15,213 bases of DNA from Lonsdalea britannica (lineage in GTDB: Bacteria > Pseudomonadota > Gammaproteobacteria > Enterobacterales > Enterobacteriaceae), in assembly GCF_946477055.1 (NCBI RefSeq), contig NZ_CAMKXG010000056.1, forward strand, positions 1 through 15,213, given 5' to 3'. The notes beneath the pieces were generated by a model that was not told the DNA's origin, searched no databases, and was given only the letters and a program-made list of their open reading frames with translations. The position numbers and the translations under genes are program-made. Shown here piece after piece: positions 6,786-14,587 of this stretch (within the stretch, counting starts at the first letter, position 1; every line of letters starts with the position of its first letter).

Positions 6786-8321
6786 TTACTGAGCCTGAGG
6801 CGCAGGAGCGGGGACGGCTTGCGGCGCATCCTGTGCAGGGACAGAAATGTAGGGAGCGATAAATTCCGCCAGCGTTAATTTGCGACCGTTGAAGGTCACC
6901 GTGCCGTCGGCATACTGCAGCGAACTGGTGATCGCATTGTCCTTGGTAACCGTCAGTTGGCTCATCTGGCCGACACCGGCAATCAGCTGCGCCTGCTGGC
7001 GGGCCATGGCTTCAATCTGCTTTTTGTCGTTGTCATTTTCGACTTTCGGACCGGTCTGGACGAACAGTTCCGTCAGCATACTCAGCGGCAGGTTGAGTTT
7101 CAGGTCCACATTTTTGATGGACTGACGAATCAGCGCTTCTTCATCCGATACGCCGGTGATGGCGTTGTGATCTTTCTGCAGCGGATCGGTCAAATCCAGA
7201 GCCAGATTGAAGTCGCTCTGTCCTTTGGCATTTTTCCAGGTTATTGGCGCGATGTGGATCTGCGGATTGCCTTTCAACAGCTGCGGCAGGTTATGCAGCA
7301 CGACCATCGCCATCTGCTGCTGGTACTCGTCGGTGGTGATCGGCTCCGGACTGGACATCAGCGCCTGGAACTTGGCGCGATAGGCGTCGGAGAACTGCTT
7401 CAATCCGTGGCCATCGACACCGGCGAAGCTAGCTTTCAGATTCACCGCACCCAGATTCTGGTCGCGCAAGACCACAGAGGCAACGTCAATACCCAATTTG
7501 CCGGACAGATTGACGTCGTCCGCGTTGTTCTCGCTGGAGACGTTTACATCATTGATGGTCAGCCCATTTTCGTTTTCGACGTTCAGCGTCAGTTTTTTCA
7601 GGGTGATGTTGGCATCGCCGACATTGATGTCGAACTTGCTCTTACGTGAGGTGGAGTCCAGCGCCAGATCCTGCAGCGTTAGCACTTCATTCTGACCCAG
7701 CTGATTTTTCTTCTCGGTCGCCAGATTGGCGATGTTACCCGAGATGTGGGCCTGGCTCAGGTCGCGCGCCACGAACAGCTTCAGGTCGGAGCCGCTGAAA
7801 TTCAGTTTCTGCTCCGGGTTCTGGAAATCAATCGCCGCCAGGCGAATGTCGGAGTGGGTGTCGCCACTGTAGGTGACGCGCGTTTCCGCATTGATGAACG
7901 GAACGTCTTTCGTCAGTTCGAACAGCGGTGCGACGGCGTCGGTTTTCACCAGTTCGCTGTGTACCGAGGCCATAGACGGGATCAGGTTCAAATGTTTGAT
8001 CTGGGACAGCGGGAATGGTCCGTGATACAGCGTTTCTTTAAAGACTACTTCCTGATTATTGTCCAGCACCTGATGGTCGCTGGCCGTGCCGTCGGACTGC
8101 AGCACATATGTCAGGTTACTGCTGAACAGGCCGCGCTGATAATCACGGTAGCTGACCTTCAGTCCGGCGTTGGGATAGTTGGTTTTCAACTGGCTGTTGA
8201 TGTTATCTGTGAATTCACCAATGTGCTTTTCGACCTGTTTGCCAGTAAACCAGGAAGCTCCTGTCCAAACTACGCCGAGAGCAACGATGACCCCTACGGC
8301 CACGACTGTTTTTTTCGTCAC
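6786..8321 (-). CDS. ydgA: YdgA, DUF945 family protein
   Basis: A 511-residue protein similar to E. coli YdgA (502 residues) over its length. It starts with a short basic stretch and one membrane segment (VVAVGVIVALGVVWTGASWF), so it is probably a periplasmic protein held in the inner membrane or a lipid-independent signal-anchor protein. The long remainder is beta-rich and of AsmA-like look, with conserved patches HGPFPLSQIKHLNLIPSM and LQYADGTVTFNGRKLTL. The C-terminus is a Pro/Ala/Gln-rich tail (PAQDAPQAVPAPAPQAQ). The molecular role is not established. The start is a GTG (8319-8321), supported by AAGGA eight bases upstream and by the family N-terminus MKKSLVAVGVIVALG. It follows manA on the same strand after 69 bases, as in K-12, and the two are probably co-transcribed at least in part. 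Confidence 0.92.
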   Translation of the reverse strand: MTKKTVVAVGVIVALGVVWTGASWFTGKQVEKHIGEFTDNINSQLKTNYPNAGLKVSYRDYQRGLFSSNLTYVLQSDGTASDHQVLDNNQEVVFKETLYHGPFPLSQIKHLNLIPSMASVHSELVKTDAVAPLFELTKDVPFINAETRVTYSGDTHSDIRLAAIDFQNPEQKLNFSGSDLKLFVARDLSQAHISGNIANLATEKKNQLGQNEVLTLQDLALDSTSRKSKFDINVGDANITLKKLTLNVENENGLTINDVNVSSENNADDVNLSGKLGIDVASVVLRDQNLGAVNLKASFAGVDGHGLKQFSDAYRAKFQALMSSPEPITTDEYQQQMAMVVLHNLPQLLKGNPQIHIAPITWKNAKGQSDFNLALDLTDPLQKDHNAITGVSDEEALIRQSIKNVDLKLNLPLSMLTELFVQTGPKVENDNDKKQIEAMARQQAQLIAGVGQMSQLTVTKDNAITSSLQYADGTVTFNGRKLTLAEFIAPYISVPAQDAPQAVPAPAPQAQ

Positions 8322-8351
8322 GCTTGTATCCTTTTTTATCTTGTGTAGTAC

Positions 8352-8368
8352 CGCCCCTCATCGGGGCG
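8352..8368 (-). other. Hairpin between manA and ydgA
   Basis: CGCCCC (8352-8357) and GGGGCG (8363-8368) form a six-base-pair GC stem with a five-base loop in the 69-base manA-ydgA gap. There is no T run on the minus strand, so it is more likely a weak attenuator or mRNA-stability hairpin than a full terminator. Confidence 0.35.
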
Positions 8369-8390
8369 TCAGCATCATGCTGTTTAAAGT

Positions 8391-9560
8391 CTAGTTATAA
8401 ACGCGGGCAATGCGACCCGTACCGTGAATTTGCACGGGAGATTCATCAGCGCCGATAAAGCAGGACTCACCCGGCTGCAGAGTAATCCGCTGCTGCGCTT
8501 TTTCCACGCTGGCTTCTCCACTGACGCAGAAAAGAATAGCAGCGCTCTCCTGAGTCAGCACCTGCGGCTGTGCGGTGAGATCGTGCAGGGAGAAGGCAAA
8601 ATCGTCAACCGGCACGGAAAAGGTCAGCGTCTGCTCGCCGACGACGGGCGTCGTCAGCAGCGTTTCAGCCGGTTTGGGCTCGAACTGCACGTTAGCCAGC
8701 AGTTCAGGAATATCGATGTATTTCGGCGTCAGACCCGCGCGCAGTACGTTGTCTGAATTAGCCATCACTTCCAGCGCGACGCCATTCAGGTACGCATGCG
8801 GGGTTTCCGCCGTCAGGAACATCGCTTCTCCCGGCTGTAACGTCACGACGTTCATGAGGAGCGGAGAGAACAGTCCGTTGTCGTCCGGGTAGAATTGGGT
8901 GATGTTGCGAATCGTCGCCCAGGGTTCGCCTTCACGGCTGTTGAGCGCGGCTTTCAGGGTCGCGATCGCGGTGTCTTTCTGCTCTCCGCTCATCTCAAGA
9001 AGGTTGGCGAACAGCCTCGACAGGCTCTGACGGTCCGGCTGCTGTAAAAACGCGGCGATAGACGGATGCGCGCCTGCCAGCGGTTGCAACAGCTCGGCGA
9101 TCTCTTCCAGTCGGCGGAACCCGTTGATGGCGCTGAACGGCGTCAGCGCGAAGACTAATTCCGGCTTGTGATTGGCGTCTTTGTAGTTGCGTTCCGCCGC
9201 GCTGACGGGAATGCCCGCCGCGTTTTCTTTGGCGAACCCTTCTTCGGCGGCGCTTTTGCTGGGATGAACCTGAATGGACAATGGCTGGTCGGCGCATAAC
9301 ACTTTAAACAGGAACGGCAGCTCGCCGAAACGCTGTGCGATGCGCTGGCCCAGATAACGCTCCGGGTCGGCGGTGATGATATCCCGCAGGCTGACCTGCT
9401 GCCCCTGATTGTCCACTAACAGAGAACTGCTGCTGGGATGCGCCCCCATCCACAGCTCCGCCATCGGACGATTATCGGGATTTTCCATGCCGTACAGCTC
9501 GGTCAATGCGCTTGGGCTACCCCAGGCATAATGCTGAACACGGTTAAGCATTTTCTGCAT
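8391..9560 (-). CDS. manA: Mannose-6-phosphate isomerase, class I
   Basis: A 389-residue cytoplasmic zinc enzyme that interconverts mannose 6-phosphate and fructose 6-phosphate, linking mannose use and GDP-mannose synthesis to glycolysis. It aligns with E. coli ManA (391 residues) end to end. The zinc ligands are visible: Gln97 and His99 (SIQVHP), Glu134 (HKPELVFAL) and His255 (AETPHAYLNG). The family signature ALEVMANSDNVLRAGLTPKYID follows, and the C-terminal cupin half ends GRIARVYN. The start ATG has AGGA about eight bases upstream. It is divergent from fumC with a 178-base gap; in K-12 fumA sits between them, so that gene is missing here. ydgA lies downstream on the same strand. Confidence 0.96.
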   Translation of the reverse strand: MQKMLNRVQHYAWGSPSALTELYGMENPDNRPMAELWMGAHPSSSSLLVDNQGQQVSLRDIITADPERYLGQRIAQRFGELPFLFKVLCADQPLSIQVHPSKSAAEEGFAKENAAGIPVSAAERNYKDANHKPELVFALTPFSAINGFRRLEEIAELLQPLAGAHPSIAAFLQQPDRQSLSRLFANLLEMSGEQKDTAIATLKAALNSREGEPWATIRNITQFYPDDNGLFSPLLMNVVTLQPGEAMFLTAETPHAYLNGVALEVMANSDNVLRAGLTPKYIDIPELLANVQFEPKPAETLLTTPVVGEQTLTFSVPVDDFAFSLHDLTAQPQVLTQESAAILFCVSGEASVEKAQQRITLQPGESCFIGADESPVQIHGTGRIARVYN

Positions 9561-9663
9561 AACGGGATCCTAGTGTTATTGATGATTTCACGTAGTGAAC
9601 TAAGGGTTAAAGACAGAGGGGACGGGTGATGATCCAGAACCTCGATACCCATCATGGTAATGC

Positions 9664-9691
9664 TTTATCCGCGACGATACCATAACGTCAA
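9664..9691 (-). promoter_or_regulatory. Candidate manA promoter
   Basis: On the minus strand TTGACG (9686-9691) and GATAAA (9664-9669) stand 16 bases apart, matching the sigma-70 -35 (5 of 6) and -10 (4 of 6). It would give a leader of about 95 bases before manA. No comparably clear sigma-70 pair was found for fumC on the plus strand, nor a convincing SoxS box. Confidence 0.35.
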
Positions 9692-9738
9692 GTACCTCAA
9701 TTATCCGAAAATAAACGCATCTTCTAAGGAGATAGGTC

Positions 9739-11136
9739 ATGCCCGATATCCGTGTTGAGAAAGACTCTATGGGACCGGTTGATGTGCCCGCCGACAGGCT
9801 GTGGGGAGCGCAGACCCAGCGCTCTCTGGAACATTTTCGTATTTCAGAAGAGAAAATGCCTCGGGCGCTGATCCATGCGCTCGCTCAGACCAAGCGTGCG
9901 GCGGCAAAAGTGAATCTCGATCTGGGATTATTGCCGAAAGATCGCGGCGACGCGATTATCAAGGCGGCGGATGAGGTACTCGCGGGACAGCACCCCAATG
10001 AGTTCCCGCTGGCCATTTGGCAAACCGGGTCCGGCACCCAGAGCAATATGAATATGAATGAAGTGCTGGCGAACCGAGCCAGCGAGCTGTTGGGGGGAGG
10101 CCGCGGTAACGAACGTCTGGTGCATCCCAATGACGATGTGAATAAAAGTCAAAGTTCCAATGACGTTTTCCCGACGGCGATGCACGTGGCCGCCGTGACC
10201 GCGGTGCTGGAGCACCTTCTACCAGAACTGAAAACGCTGCAGCAAACGCTTTCGACCAAAGCGGTGCAGTATCACGACGTCGTCAAGATTGGTCGTACTC
10301 ATTTGCAGGATGCGACGCCGCTGACGCTGGGGCAGGAGATCTCCGGTTGGTCGGCCATGCTGGAGCACAGTCAGCGGCATATTGAACATTCGATCCCGCA
10401 CTTATCCGAGCTGGCGCTGGGGGGAACGGCCGTCGGCACGGGCCTGAACACACACCCGGAATATGCGGTGCGAGTCGCGGCGGAGTTGGCGTCCTTGACC
10501 GGCCTGCCATTCGTCACCGCGCCCAGCAAGTTTGAAGCGCTGGGCACCTGCGATGCGCTGGTGCAGGGCCACGGCGCGCTCAAAGGCTTGGCGGCATCCT
10601 TGATGAAAATCGCCAACGACGTGCGCTGGCTGGCGTCTGGTCCGCGCTGCGGCATCGGCGAACTGAGCATTCCAGAGAACGAACCGGGAAGCTCCATCAT
10701 GCCGGGCAAGGTGAATCCGACGCAGTGCGAAGCGATGACGATGCTGTGCTGTCAGGTATTGGGCAATGATGTCGCGGTGAATATCGGCGGCGCTTCCGGC
10801 AACTTCGAGCTGAACGTCTATCGCCCGATGATTATTCACAATTTCCTTCAGTCGGTGCGGTTGCTGGCGGACGGTATCAAGAGCTTCAATGAACACTGCG
10901 CTATCGGCATTGAACCCAATCGCCCGCGTATTGAACAGCTGCTAAACGATTCGCTGATGCTGGTGACTGCGTTGAATCCGCATATTGGCTACGACAAGTC
11001 CGCTGAAATCGCCAAGAAAGCGCATAAGGAAGGGCTGACGTTGAAAGCCTCAGCCCTGAAACTGGGCTACCTGACGTCCGAGCAGTTTGATGAATGGGTA
11101 CGCCCGGAAGAGATGGTCGGCAGCCTGAAACGTTAA
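9739..11136 (+). CDS. fumC: Fumarate hydratase class II (fumarase C)
   Basis: A 465-residue enzyme matching E. coli FumC (467 residues) throughout. It hydrates fumarate to malate in the TCA cycle as a tetramer without an Fe-S cluster, hence oxidant-resistant. Visible active-site parts are [14 protein letters not shown] (about 96-109), [17 protein letters not shown] (129-145), His188 in [10 protein letters not shown], and the signature [11 protein letters not shown] with catalytic Ser318. The start ATG has AAGGAG seven bases upstream. The K-12 gene is induced by SoxRS; no certain SoxS site was recognised here. fumA, which precedes fumC in K-12, is absent from this place. Its stop codon overlaps that of tus on the other strand (11133-11136), and no terminator fits between them; a strong hairpin lies inside tus at 11389-11412. 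Confidence 0.97.
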   Translation: MPDIRVEKDSMGPVDVPADRLWGAQTQRSLEHFRISEEKMPRALIHALAQTKRAAAKVNLDLGLLPKDRGDAIIKAADEVLAGQHPNEFPLAIWQTGSGTQSNMNMNEVLANRASELLGGGRGNERLVHPNDDVNKSQSSNDVFPTAMHVAAVTAVLEHLLPELKTLQQTLSTKAVQYHDVVKIGRTHLQDATPLTLGQEISGWSAMLEHSQRHIEHSIPHLSELALGGTAVGTGLNTHPEYAVRVAAELASLTGLPFVTAPSKFEALGTCDALVQGHGALKGLAASLMKIANDVRWLASGPRCGIGELSIPENEPGSSIMPGKVNPTQCEAMTMLCCQVLGNDVAVNIGGASGNFELNVYRPMIIHNFLQSVRLLADGIKSFNEHCAIGIEPNRPRIEQLLNDSLMLVTALNPHIGYDKSAEIAKKAHKEGLTLKASALKLGYLTSEQFDEWVRPEEMVGSLKR

Positions 11137-12068
11137 GCGCCGTCGTCGGTATACAGGTGAAGGCGAGGGATCAGCAGTCGCAGTGGGTGCGCTTTGGGTT
11201 TGTGTTTATGTTTGATGCTGTCGGCATCGTAATCATTGAGCTCTCCCAGCACCGGTGCCGATGCACCATCGCTCTGGCGACAGAGGACGATCAGCGGCGA
11301 AGGGCAGGGGTACTGCACCTGCTTCTGCTGTTCCTGATACCAGACCCGCGCAATCGGCTGGACTTTCACCGGTCGTTTAATCTTGAGTAACGCCTGCTCC
11401 GGCAGGCGTTTTACATCCGACATTTCCTGCTCCAACAGCGACGCCCATTGTTCCTTGCTGTAAGGTGCCAGCGATCGGCCTGCTTGGAAGCTTTTCTCCA
11501 GTTTTTTCAGTACGTCGTCGCGCGTGACTTTCTTAATGATGTTTTTGTTGGCCCAGCCGAAACGGACTGAGGCCGGATTGACGATCATCGGGATCGTGCG
11601 GTAGGCGCTTAGCGTGATCAGCCCACGCAGATGCGTATGCACGAAGTCGAAGCGCTGTTCGGGTTCGAGTCCAGACTCGACGGTGATGATGTATTCCAGC
11701 GTTTTTTTCAGCGTATTGATATGTTCAATACGCTGCTCCGCCTCGATAAATTGTGCCTCATCAACGGAAAAGCAGAGGGCGCCGGGCAGGCGAATCGCGG
11801 CCTTGATGCTGATGTTCTCCGCATAGTGATGAATGAACAGCCGCTGAAAGTGCTGCAACGCCAGGTCGCGTGCGGCTTCGCCTTCTGATGGCGTCACCGC
11901 AATCTGGGTGATGGGGTCGTGCTCTCGGCCTTTCTCTATCTCGGGCAGTGTAAAGACGCGGGCGGCAACGAGCAGGAGCTGTGCAAATTGCTGTTCCATG
12001 TCCCTCAATGCCTTCTCCAGCTCGATGAAAGTCTGATTCATCCGTTCGATCAAATCGTAAGCCGCCAT
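11133..12068 (-). CDS. tus: Tus, DNA replication terminus site-binding protein
   Basis: A 311-residue protein aligned with E. coli Tus (309 residues). Tus binds Ter sites as a monomer and stops replication forks arriving from one side. The residues that lock the fork are kept: His144 in [10 protein letters not shown], which holds the flipped cytosine, plus Lys89 ([11 protein letters not shown]) and Arg198 ([13 protein letters not shown]), all at E. coli numbering. The DNA-binding strand region [18 protein letters not shown] and the C-terminal end [12 protein letters not shown] are also conserved. The start ATG has AAGGGG four to five bases upstream. A Ter site overlaps its promoter and leader, as TerB does in K-12, which gives autorepression. 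Its 3' end is convergent with fumC and overlaps it by the stop codons; rstB, its K-12 neighbour upstream, is absent. Confidence 0.96.
   Translation of the reverse strand: MAAYDLIERMNQTFIELEKALRDMEQQFAQLLLVAARVFTLPEIEKGREHDPITQIAVTPSEGEAARDLALQHFQRLFIHHYAENISIKAAIRLPGALCFSVDEAQFIEAEQRIEHINTLKKTLEYIITVESGLEPEQRFDFVHTHLRGLITLSAYRTIPMIVNPASVRFGWANKNIIKKVTRDDVLKKLEKSFQAGRSLAPYSKEQWASLLEQEMSDVKRLPEQALLKIKRPVKVQPIARVWYQEQQKQVQYPCPSPLIVLCRQSDGASAPVLGELNDYDADSIKHKHKPKAHPLRLLIPRLHLYTDDGA
11389..11412 (+). terminator. Terminator-like hairpin for fumC inside the tus coding region
   Basis: AACGCCTGC (11389-11397) and GCAGGCGTT (11402-11410) form a perfect nine-base-pair stem closed by a C(TCCG)G tetraloop, of the very stable UNCG class, with a T run (11409-11412) on the plus strand. 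It lies about 250 bases past the fumC stop, antisense within tus. It is the first convincing intrinsic terminator for fumC. In tus these bases encode residues around RLPEQALLK. Confidence 0.55.
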
Positions 12069-12076
12069 AAAACCCC

Positions 12077-12099
12077 TTATTAGTTACAACATACAGTAA
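12077..12099 (-). promoter_or_regulatory. Ter replication fork-arrest site in the tus promoter region
   Basis: Read on the minus strand, the 15 bases GTATGTTGTAACTAA (12080-12094) are identical to positions 6-20 of E. coli TerB, which has the same place just ahead of tus. The essential G-C at position 6 is base 12094, so the blocking face looks to higher coordinates: forks moving from high to low coordinates should stop, forks moving the other way should pass. A likely tus promoter, TTGGTT (12106-12111) and TGTAAC (12083-12088) with 17 bases between, is overlapped at its -10 by the site, so bound Tus would repress its own gene. Confidence 0.92.
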
Positions 12100-12111
12100 G
12101 TTATAAACCAA

Positions 12112-12158
12112 CTCCCCTGATGAGACAACCGTGTTGAATTGTCGGCTCATCAGGGGAG
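12112..12158 (-). terminator. Long inverted repeat, terminator of the MFS gene
   Basis: CTCCCCTGATGAG (12112-12124) and CTCATCAGGGGAG (12146-12158) are perfect 13-bp arms around a 21-base loop, with an additional GACAA/TTGTC pairing inside. It starts 13 bases after the MFS stop codon; the minus-strand tail TTGGTTTATAA is T-rich. It should stop read-through into tus, and its tail coincides with the likely tus -35 element. Confidence 0.7.
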
Positions 12159-12171
12159 AGAAGTGATGGGA

Positions 12172-13443
12172 TTATCGTTGCAGAGCTTTTAAGCGGAAGC
12201 TGATATAGAACGCTAGCAACAGCAGCGCTCCCAGGAATCCCACGACGCCCGGCCAGCCGAACTGGTACCAGAAGAATCCGCCGGTGGTGCCTGCCAGGCT
12301 GGAGCCAAGATAGTAGAAGAACAGATACATCGATGACGCCTGGCCTTTGGCGCGATGCGCGCGTTGGCCGATCCAACTGCTTGCCACCGAATGCGAGGCG
12401 AAGAAGCCCGCCGCGAACAGCATCATTCCAGCAAACACCAGCACCAGCGGTGAGAACAGCGTCAAAATCAGGCCGGTCAACATCAATAAAACCGAGCCGG
12501 CCAAAACCCGGCCTCGACCATATTTTGCCGTCATGGCGCCCGCACGCGGCGAGCTGTAGCTGCCGGTCAAATACACGACGGACAGCAGGGCGACGACCGC
12601 CTGATTCATGTAATAGGGCGCGCCCAGCAGACGGTATCCGATGTAGTTGAACAGGGTGACGAAGGAGCCCATCAGCAGAAAACCTTCGACGAACAACAGC
12701 GGCAAGCCCGCATCACGCCAGTGCAGGCGCGCATTGATCCAGAGCGTTTTCGGCTTCAGCGACCCGGCGCGAAAATGGCGTGATTCAGGCAGCATGCGCC
12801 AGAATGCCAGCGCGGCGAACAAGGCCACTATCCCCAGCACGAAGATGGCGACACGCCAGGGAAAGAAGTCTGTCAGCACCCCGGTAATTAGACGTCCGCT
12901 CATGCCGCCGATGGAGTTCCCGCTGATATACAGCCCCATGGAAAAGGCGATGACGCTGGGATGAATCTCCTCGCTCAGGTAGCTCATGGCAACGGCGGCG
13001 ACCCCGCTTAGCGATAGCCCCAGCAGCGCACGCATGATCAGCACGCTTTGCCAGGTGGTCATAAAGCTGCAGACCAGCGTACAGACAGCGGCCAGCAGTA
13101 AAGACACCACCATGACGTTCTTGCGTCCGACGCTATCGGAGATGGGGCCGGTAAAGAGCAGTCCGACGGCTAAGGTGACGGTCGATACGGACAGCGAAAG
13201 GCTGCTGGTCGCTGGCGAGATGCCGAAATCTTGGGAAAGTATGGGGAGGATGGGCTGAACGCAGTACAACAGGGCGAAGGTGGCGAGACCGGCGGAGAAG
13301 AGCGCCAGGGTAACCCGCATAAAGGCCGGGGTGCCGCGTTTAATATAAGGTGTTTTGTAAATCGACGGGGTGCTTTTAGGAAGAGGGTCTGCATCATCAG
13401 TGATGGTCGAAGACATTCCTTGTGAAGACAGCGGGGTACTCAC
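12172..13443 (-). CDS. ynfM: YnfM-type MFS transporter (probable drug/sugar exporter)
   Basis: A 423-residue inner-membrane protein with about 12 membrane segments, matching E. coli YnfM (417 residues). After a polar N-terminal tail of about 40 residues it reads IKRGTPAFMRVTLALFSAGLATFALLYCVQPILP, then the MFS loop 2-3 motif GPISDSVGRKNVMV (motif A) and the family blocks YLSEEIHPSVIAFSMGLYISGNSIGGMSGRL and LHWRDAGLPLLFVEGFLLMGSFVTLFNYIGYRL. The substrate is not known. The GTG start (13441-13443) is chosen because AAGGA lies eight bases upstream; ATG at codon 10 has no spaced ribosome binding site. A palindrome CTTATC-TG-GATAAG (13452-13465) adjoins this site. The gene is divergent from a LysR regulator, as ynfM is from ynfL in K-12, so that regulator probably controls it. 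Confidence 0.92.
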   Translation of the reverse strand: MSTPLSSQGMSSTITDDADPLPKSTPSIYKTPYIKRGTPAFMRVTLALFSAGLATFALLYCVQPILPILSQDFGISPATSSLSLSVSTVTLAVGLLFTGPISDSVGRKNVMVVSLLLAAVCTLVCSFMTTWQSVLIMRALLGLSLSGVAAVAMSYLSEEIHPSVIAFSMGLYISGNSIGGMSGRLITGVLTDFFPWRVAIFVLGIVALFAALAFWRMLPESRHFRAGSLKPKTLWINARLHWRDAGLPLLFVEGFLLMGSFVTLFNYIGYRLLGAPYYMNQAVVALLSVVYLTGSYSSPRAGAMTAKYGRGRVLAGSVLLMLTGLILTLFSPLVLVFAGMMLFAAGFFASHSVASSWIGQRAHRAKGQASSMYLFFYYLGSSLAGTTGGFFWYQFGWPGVVGFLGALLLLAFYISFRLKALQR

Positions 13444-13516
13444 AATCGATCCTTATCTGGATAAGAGGGCAATAGGGTAAACGGAGCGGGGATCATAGAA
13501 CTGCGAGATTGTTTTG

Positions 13517-13543
13517 TATAATATATTAATCATCATGAATGAT
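13517..13543 (+). promoter_or_regulatory. ynfL -10 element and LysR-type box in the ynfM/ynfL divergent region
   Basis: A consensus -10, TATAAT (13517-13522), points toward the LysR gene; no clear -35 precedes it. Just downstream, ATCAT-CATGA-ATGAT (13529-13543) is an inverted repeat with the T-N11-A pattern typical of LysR-family binding sites. Its position between promoter and start codon suits autorepression. The whole divergent region is only 111 bases, so one bound regulator could reach both promoters. Confidence 0.4.
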
Positions 13544-13554
13544 ACTTCTAAAAT

Positions 13555-14493
13555 ATGAATATAGAGCTGCGTCACCTGCGTTATTTCATCGCTGTTGCGG
13601 AAGAGCTGCATTTTGGACGTGCCGCCGAAAAACTGCGTATCTCTCAACCGCCACTGAGTCAGCAAATTCAGATACTGGAAGAGCAGGTGGGCGCCCGGCT
13701 GCTGGACCGCAATAATCGTACGGTTCGGCTTACGCCCGCTGGGGCGCAGTTTCTCAAAGAAGCCTGGGCCATTATCAACCAGCTGAATCAGGCTGCCGAT
13801 CGCGCCGCCCGCATTCAGCGCGGAGAAGTCGGCGAATTGAATATCGGCTTTACCTCGTCGGCGCCGTTTGTGAAGTCTGTTTCCCGCAGCCTGCTCCAGT
13901 TTCGCCAGTCGTTTCCCGAAGTTCATATCCAGATGGTGGAAATCAATACCAAGCAGCAGATTGAACCGCTGCTGAGCGGTAAGCTGGATATCGGCGTGAT
14001 GCGTAACAACCCGCTGCCTGACGCGCTGCGTCATCAAGTATTGCTACATGAACCCCTGGTGGCCGTCGTTCATCAAGAACATCCGCTGGCGATGGCGCCG
14101 GACGGTTGCATCAGCGTTCGTCAGCTCGCGCAGGAGCCTTTCGTCTTTTTTGCCCGTGAAGTGGGAACGGCGATGTATGACGAGGTGCTGACCTTGCTGA
14201 AAAACTATGGTGTGAAACCCTATATCACACAGGAAGTGGGAGAGGCGATGACCATTGTGGGTCTGGTGTCCTCCGGACTCGGGGTGTCTCTGTTGCCCGC
14301 GTCATTCAGGCGTATCAAGGTCGATGGCGTCAAATATCTCTCGCTACAGGAAAAAGACGCCATCAGTGAGATGTGGCTGGTGACGCATCAGCGGAGGCCA
14401 ATCACCACGGCCGCGCAGACGTTGATTTCGCTGATGTTGAACCACTCCGGCTCAAATATGTGCGGCAAATCACATAACGAATCAAATAGTTGA
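13555..14493 (+). CDS. ynfL: YnfL-type LysR-family transcriptional regulator
   Basis: A 312-residue regulator similar to E. coli YnfL (297 residues). Residues 1-60 hold the winged helix-turn-helix (MNIELRHLRYFIAVAEELHFGRAAEKL...ISQPPLSQQIQILEEQVGARLLDR). The linker helix follows, and from about residue 92 comes the co-inducer domain, beginning GELNIGFTSSAPF and including QEVGEAMTIVGLVSSGLGVSLLPASF. The ligand is unknown. The tail after about residue 295 is longer than in E. coli and not conserved. The start fits the family N-terminus exactly, though the ribosome binding site is poor (CTTCTAAAAT). It diverges from the MFS gene and probably regulates it. mlc follows on the same strand after 94 bases, as in K-12. 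Confidence 0.93.
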   Translation: MNIELRHLRYFIAVAEELHFGRAAEKLRISQPPLSQQIQILEEQVGARLLDRNNRTVRLTPAGAQFLKEAWAIINQLNQAADRAARIQRGEVGELNIGFTSSAPFVKSVSRSLLQFRQSFPEVHIQMVEINTKQQIEPLLSGKLDIGVMRNNPLPDALRHQVLLHEPLVAVVHQEHPLAMAPDGCISVRQLAQEPFVFFAREVGTAMYDEVLTLLKNYGVKPYITQEVGEAMTIVGLVSSGLGVSLLPASFRRIKVDGVKYLSLQEKDAISEMWLVTHQRRPITTAAQTLISLMLNHSGSNMCGKSHNESNS

Positions 14494-14530
14494 CGGCTTT
14501 TATGAAAAGCGACACCATGGCCGCAGTTTT

Positions 14531-14553
14531 TTATTTTGCAGTGTAAAAAATAA
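14531..14553 (+). promoter_or_regulatory. Mlc/NagC-type operator before mlc
   Basis: TTATTTT (14531-14537) and AAAATAA (14547-14553) are perfect seven-base inverted arms around a nine-base spacer. A 23-bp box of this TTATTT...AAATAA form is what Mlc and NagC recognise. It lies 34 bases before the mlc start, so it most likely serves autoregulation, which is known for E. coli mlc. The arms are very AT-rich, so chance is not excluded. Confidence 0.55.
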
Positions 14554-14587
14554 CAACATCGCATGATAAATCAGGAGTCGCTTCAGC

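Noticed and set aside
6739..6870. Strong AGGAGG followed by ATG (6737) on the plus strand
   Set aside because: The frame runs through the ydgA terminator into the antisense of ydgA and ends after about 42 codons with no family likeness.
11302..11309. GGGCAGGG, a KOPS (FtsK-orienting) sequence
   Set aside because: One or two copies are expected by chance in 15 kb and only one was noticed, so it says nothing on direction toward dif.
13453..14037. 194-codon minus-strand frame opposite ynfL
   Set aside because: Antisense to the helix-turn-helix half of a certain LysR gene and without any family resemblance.
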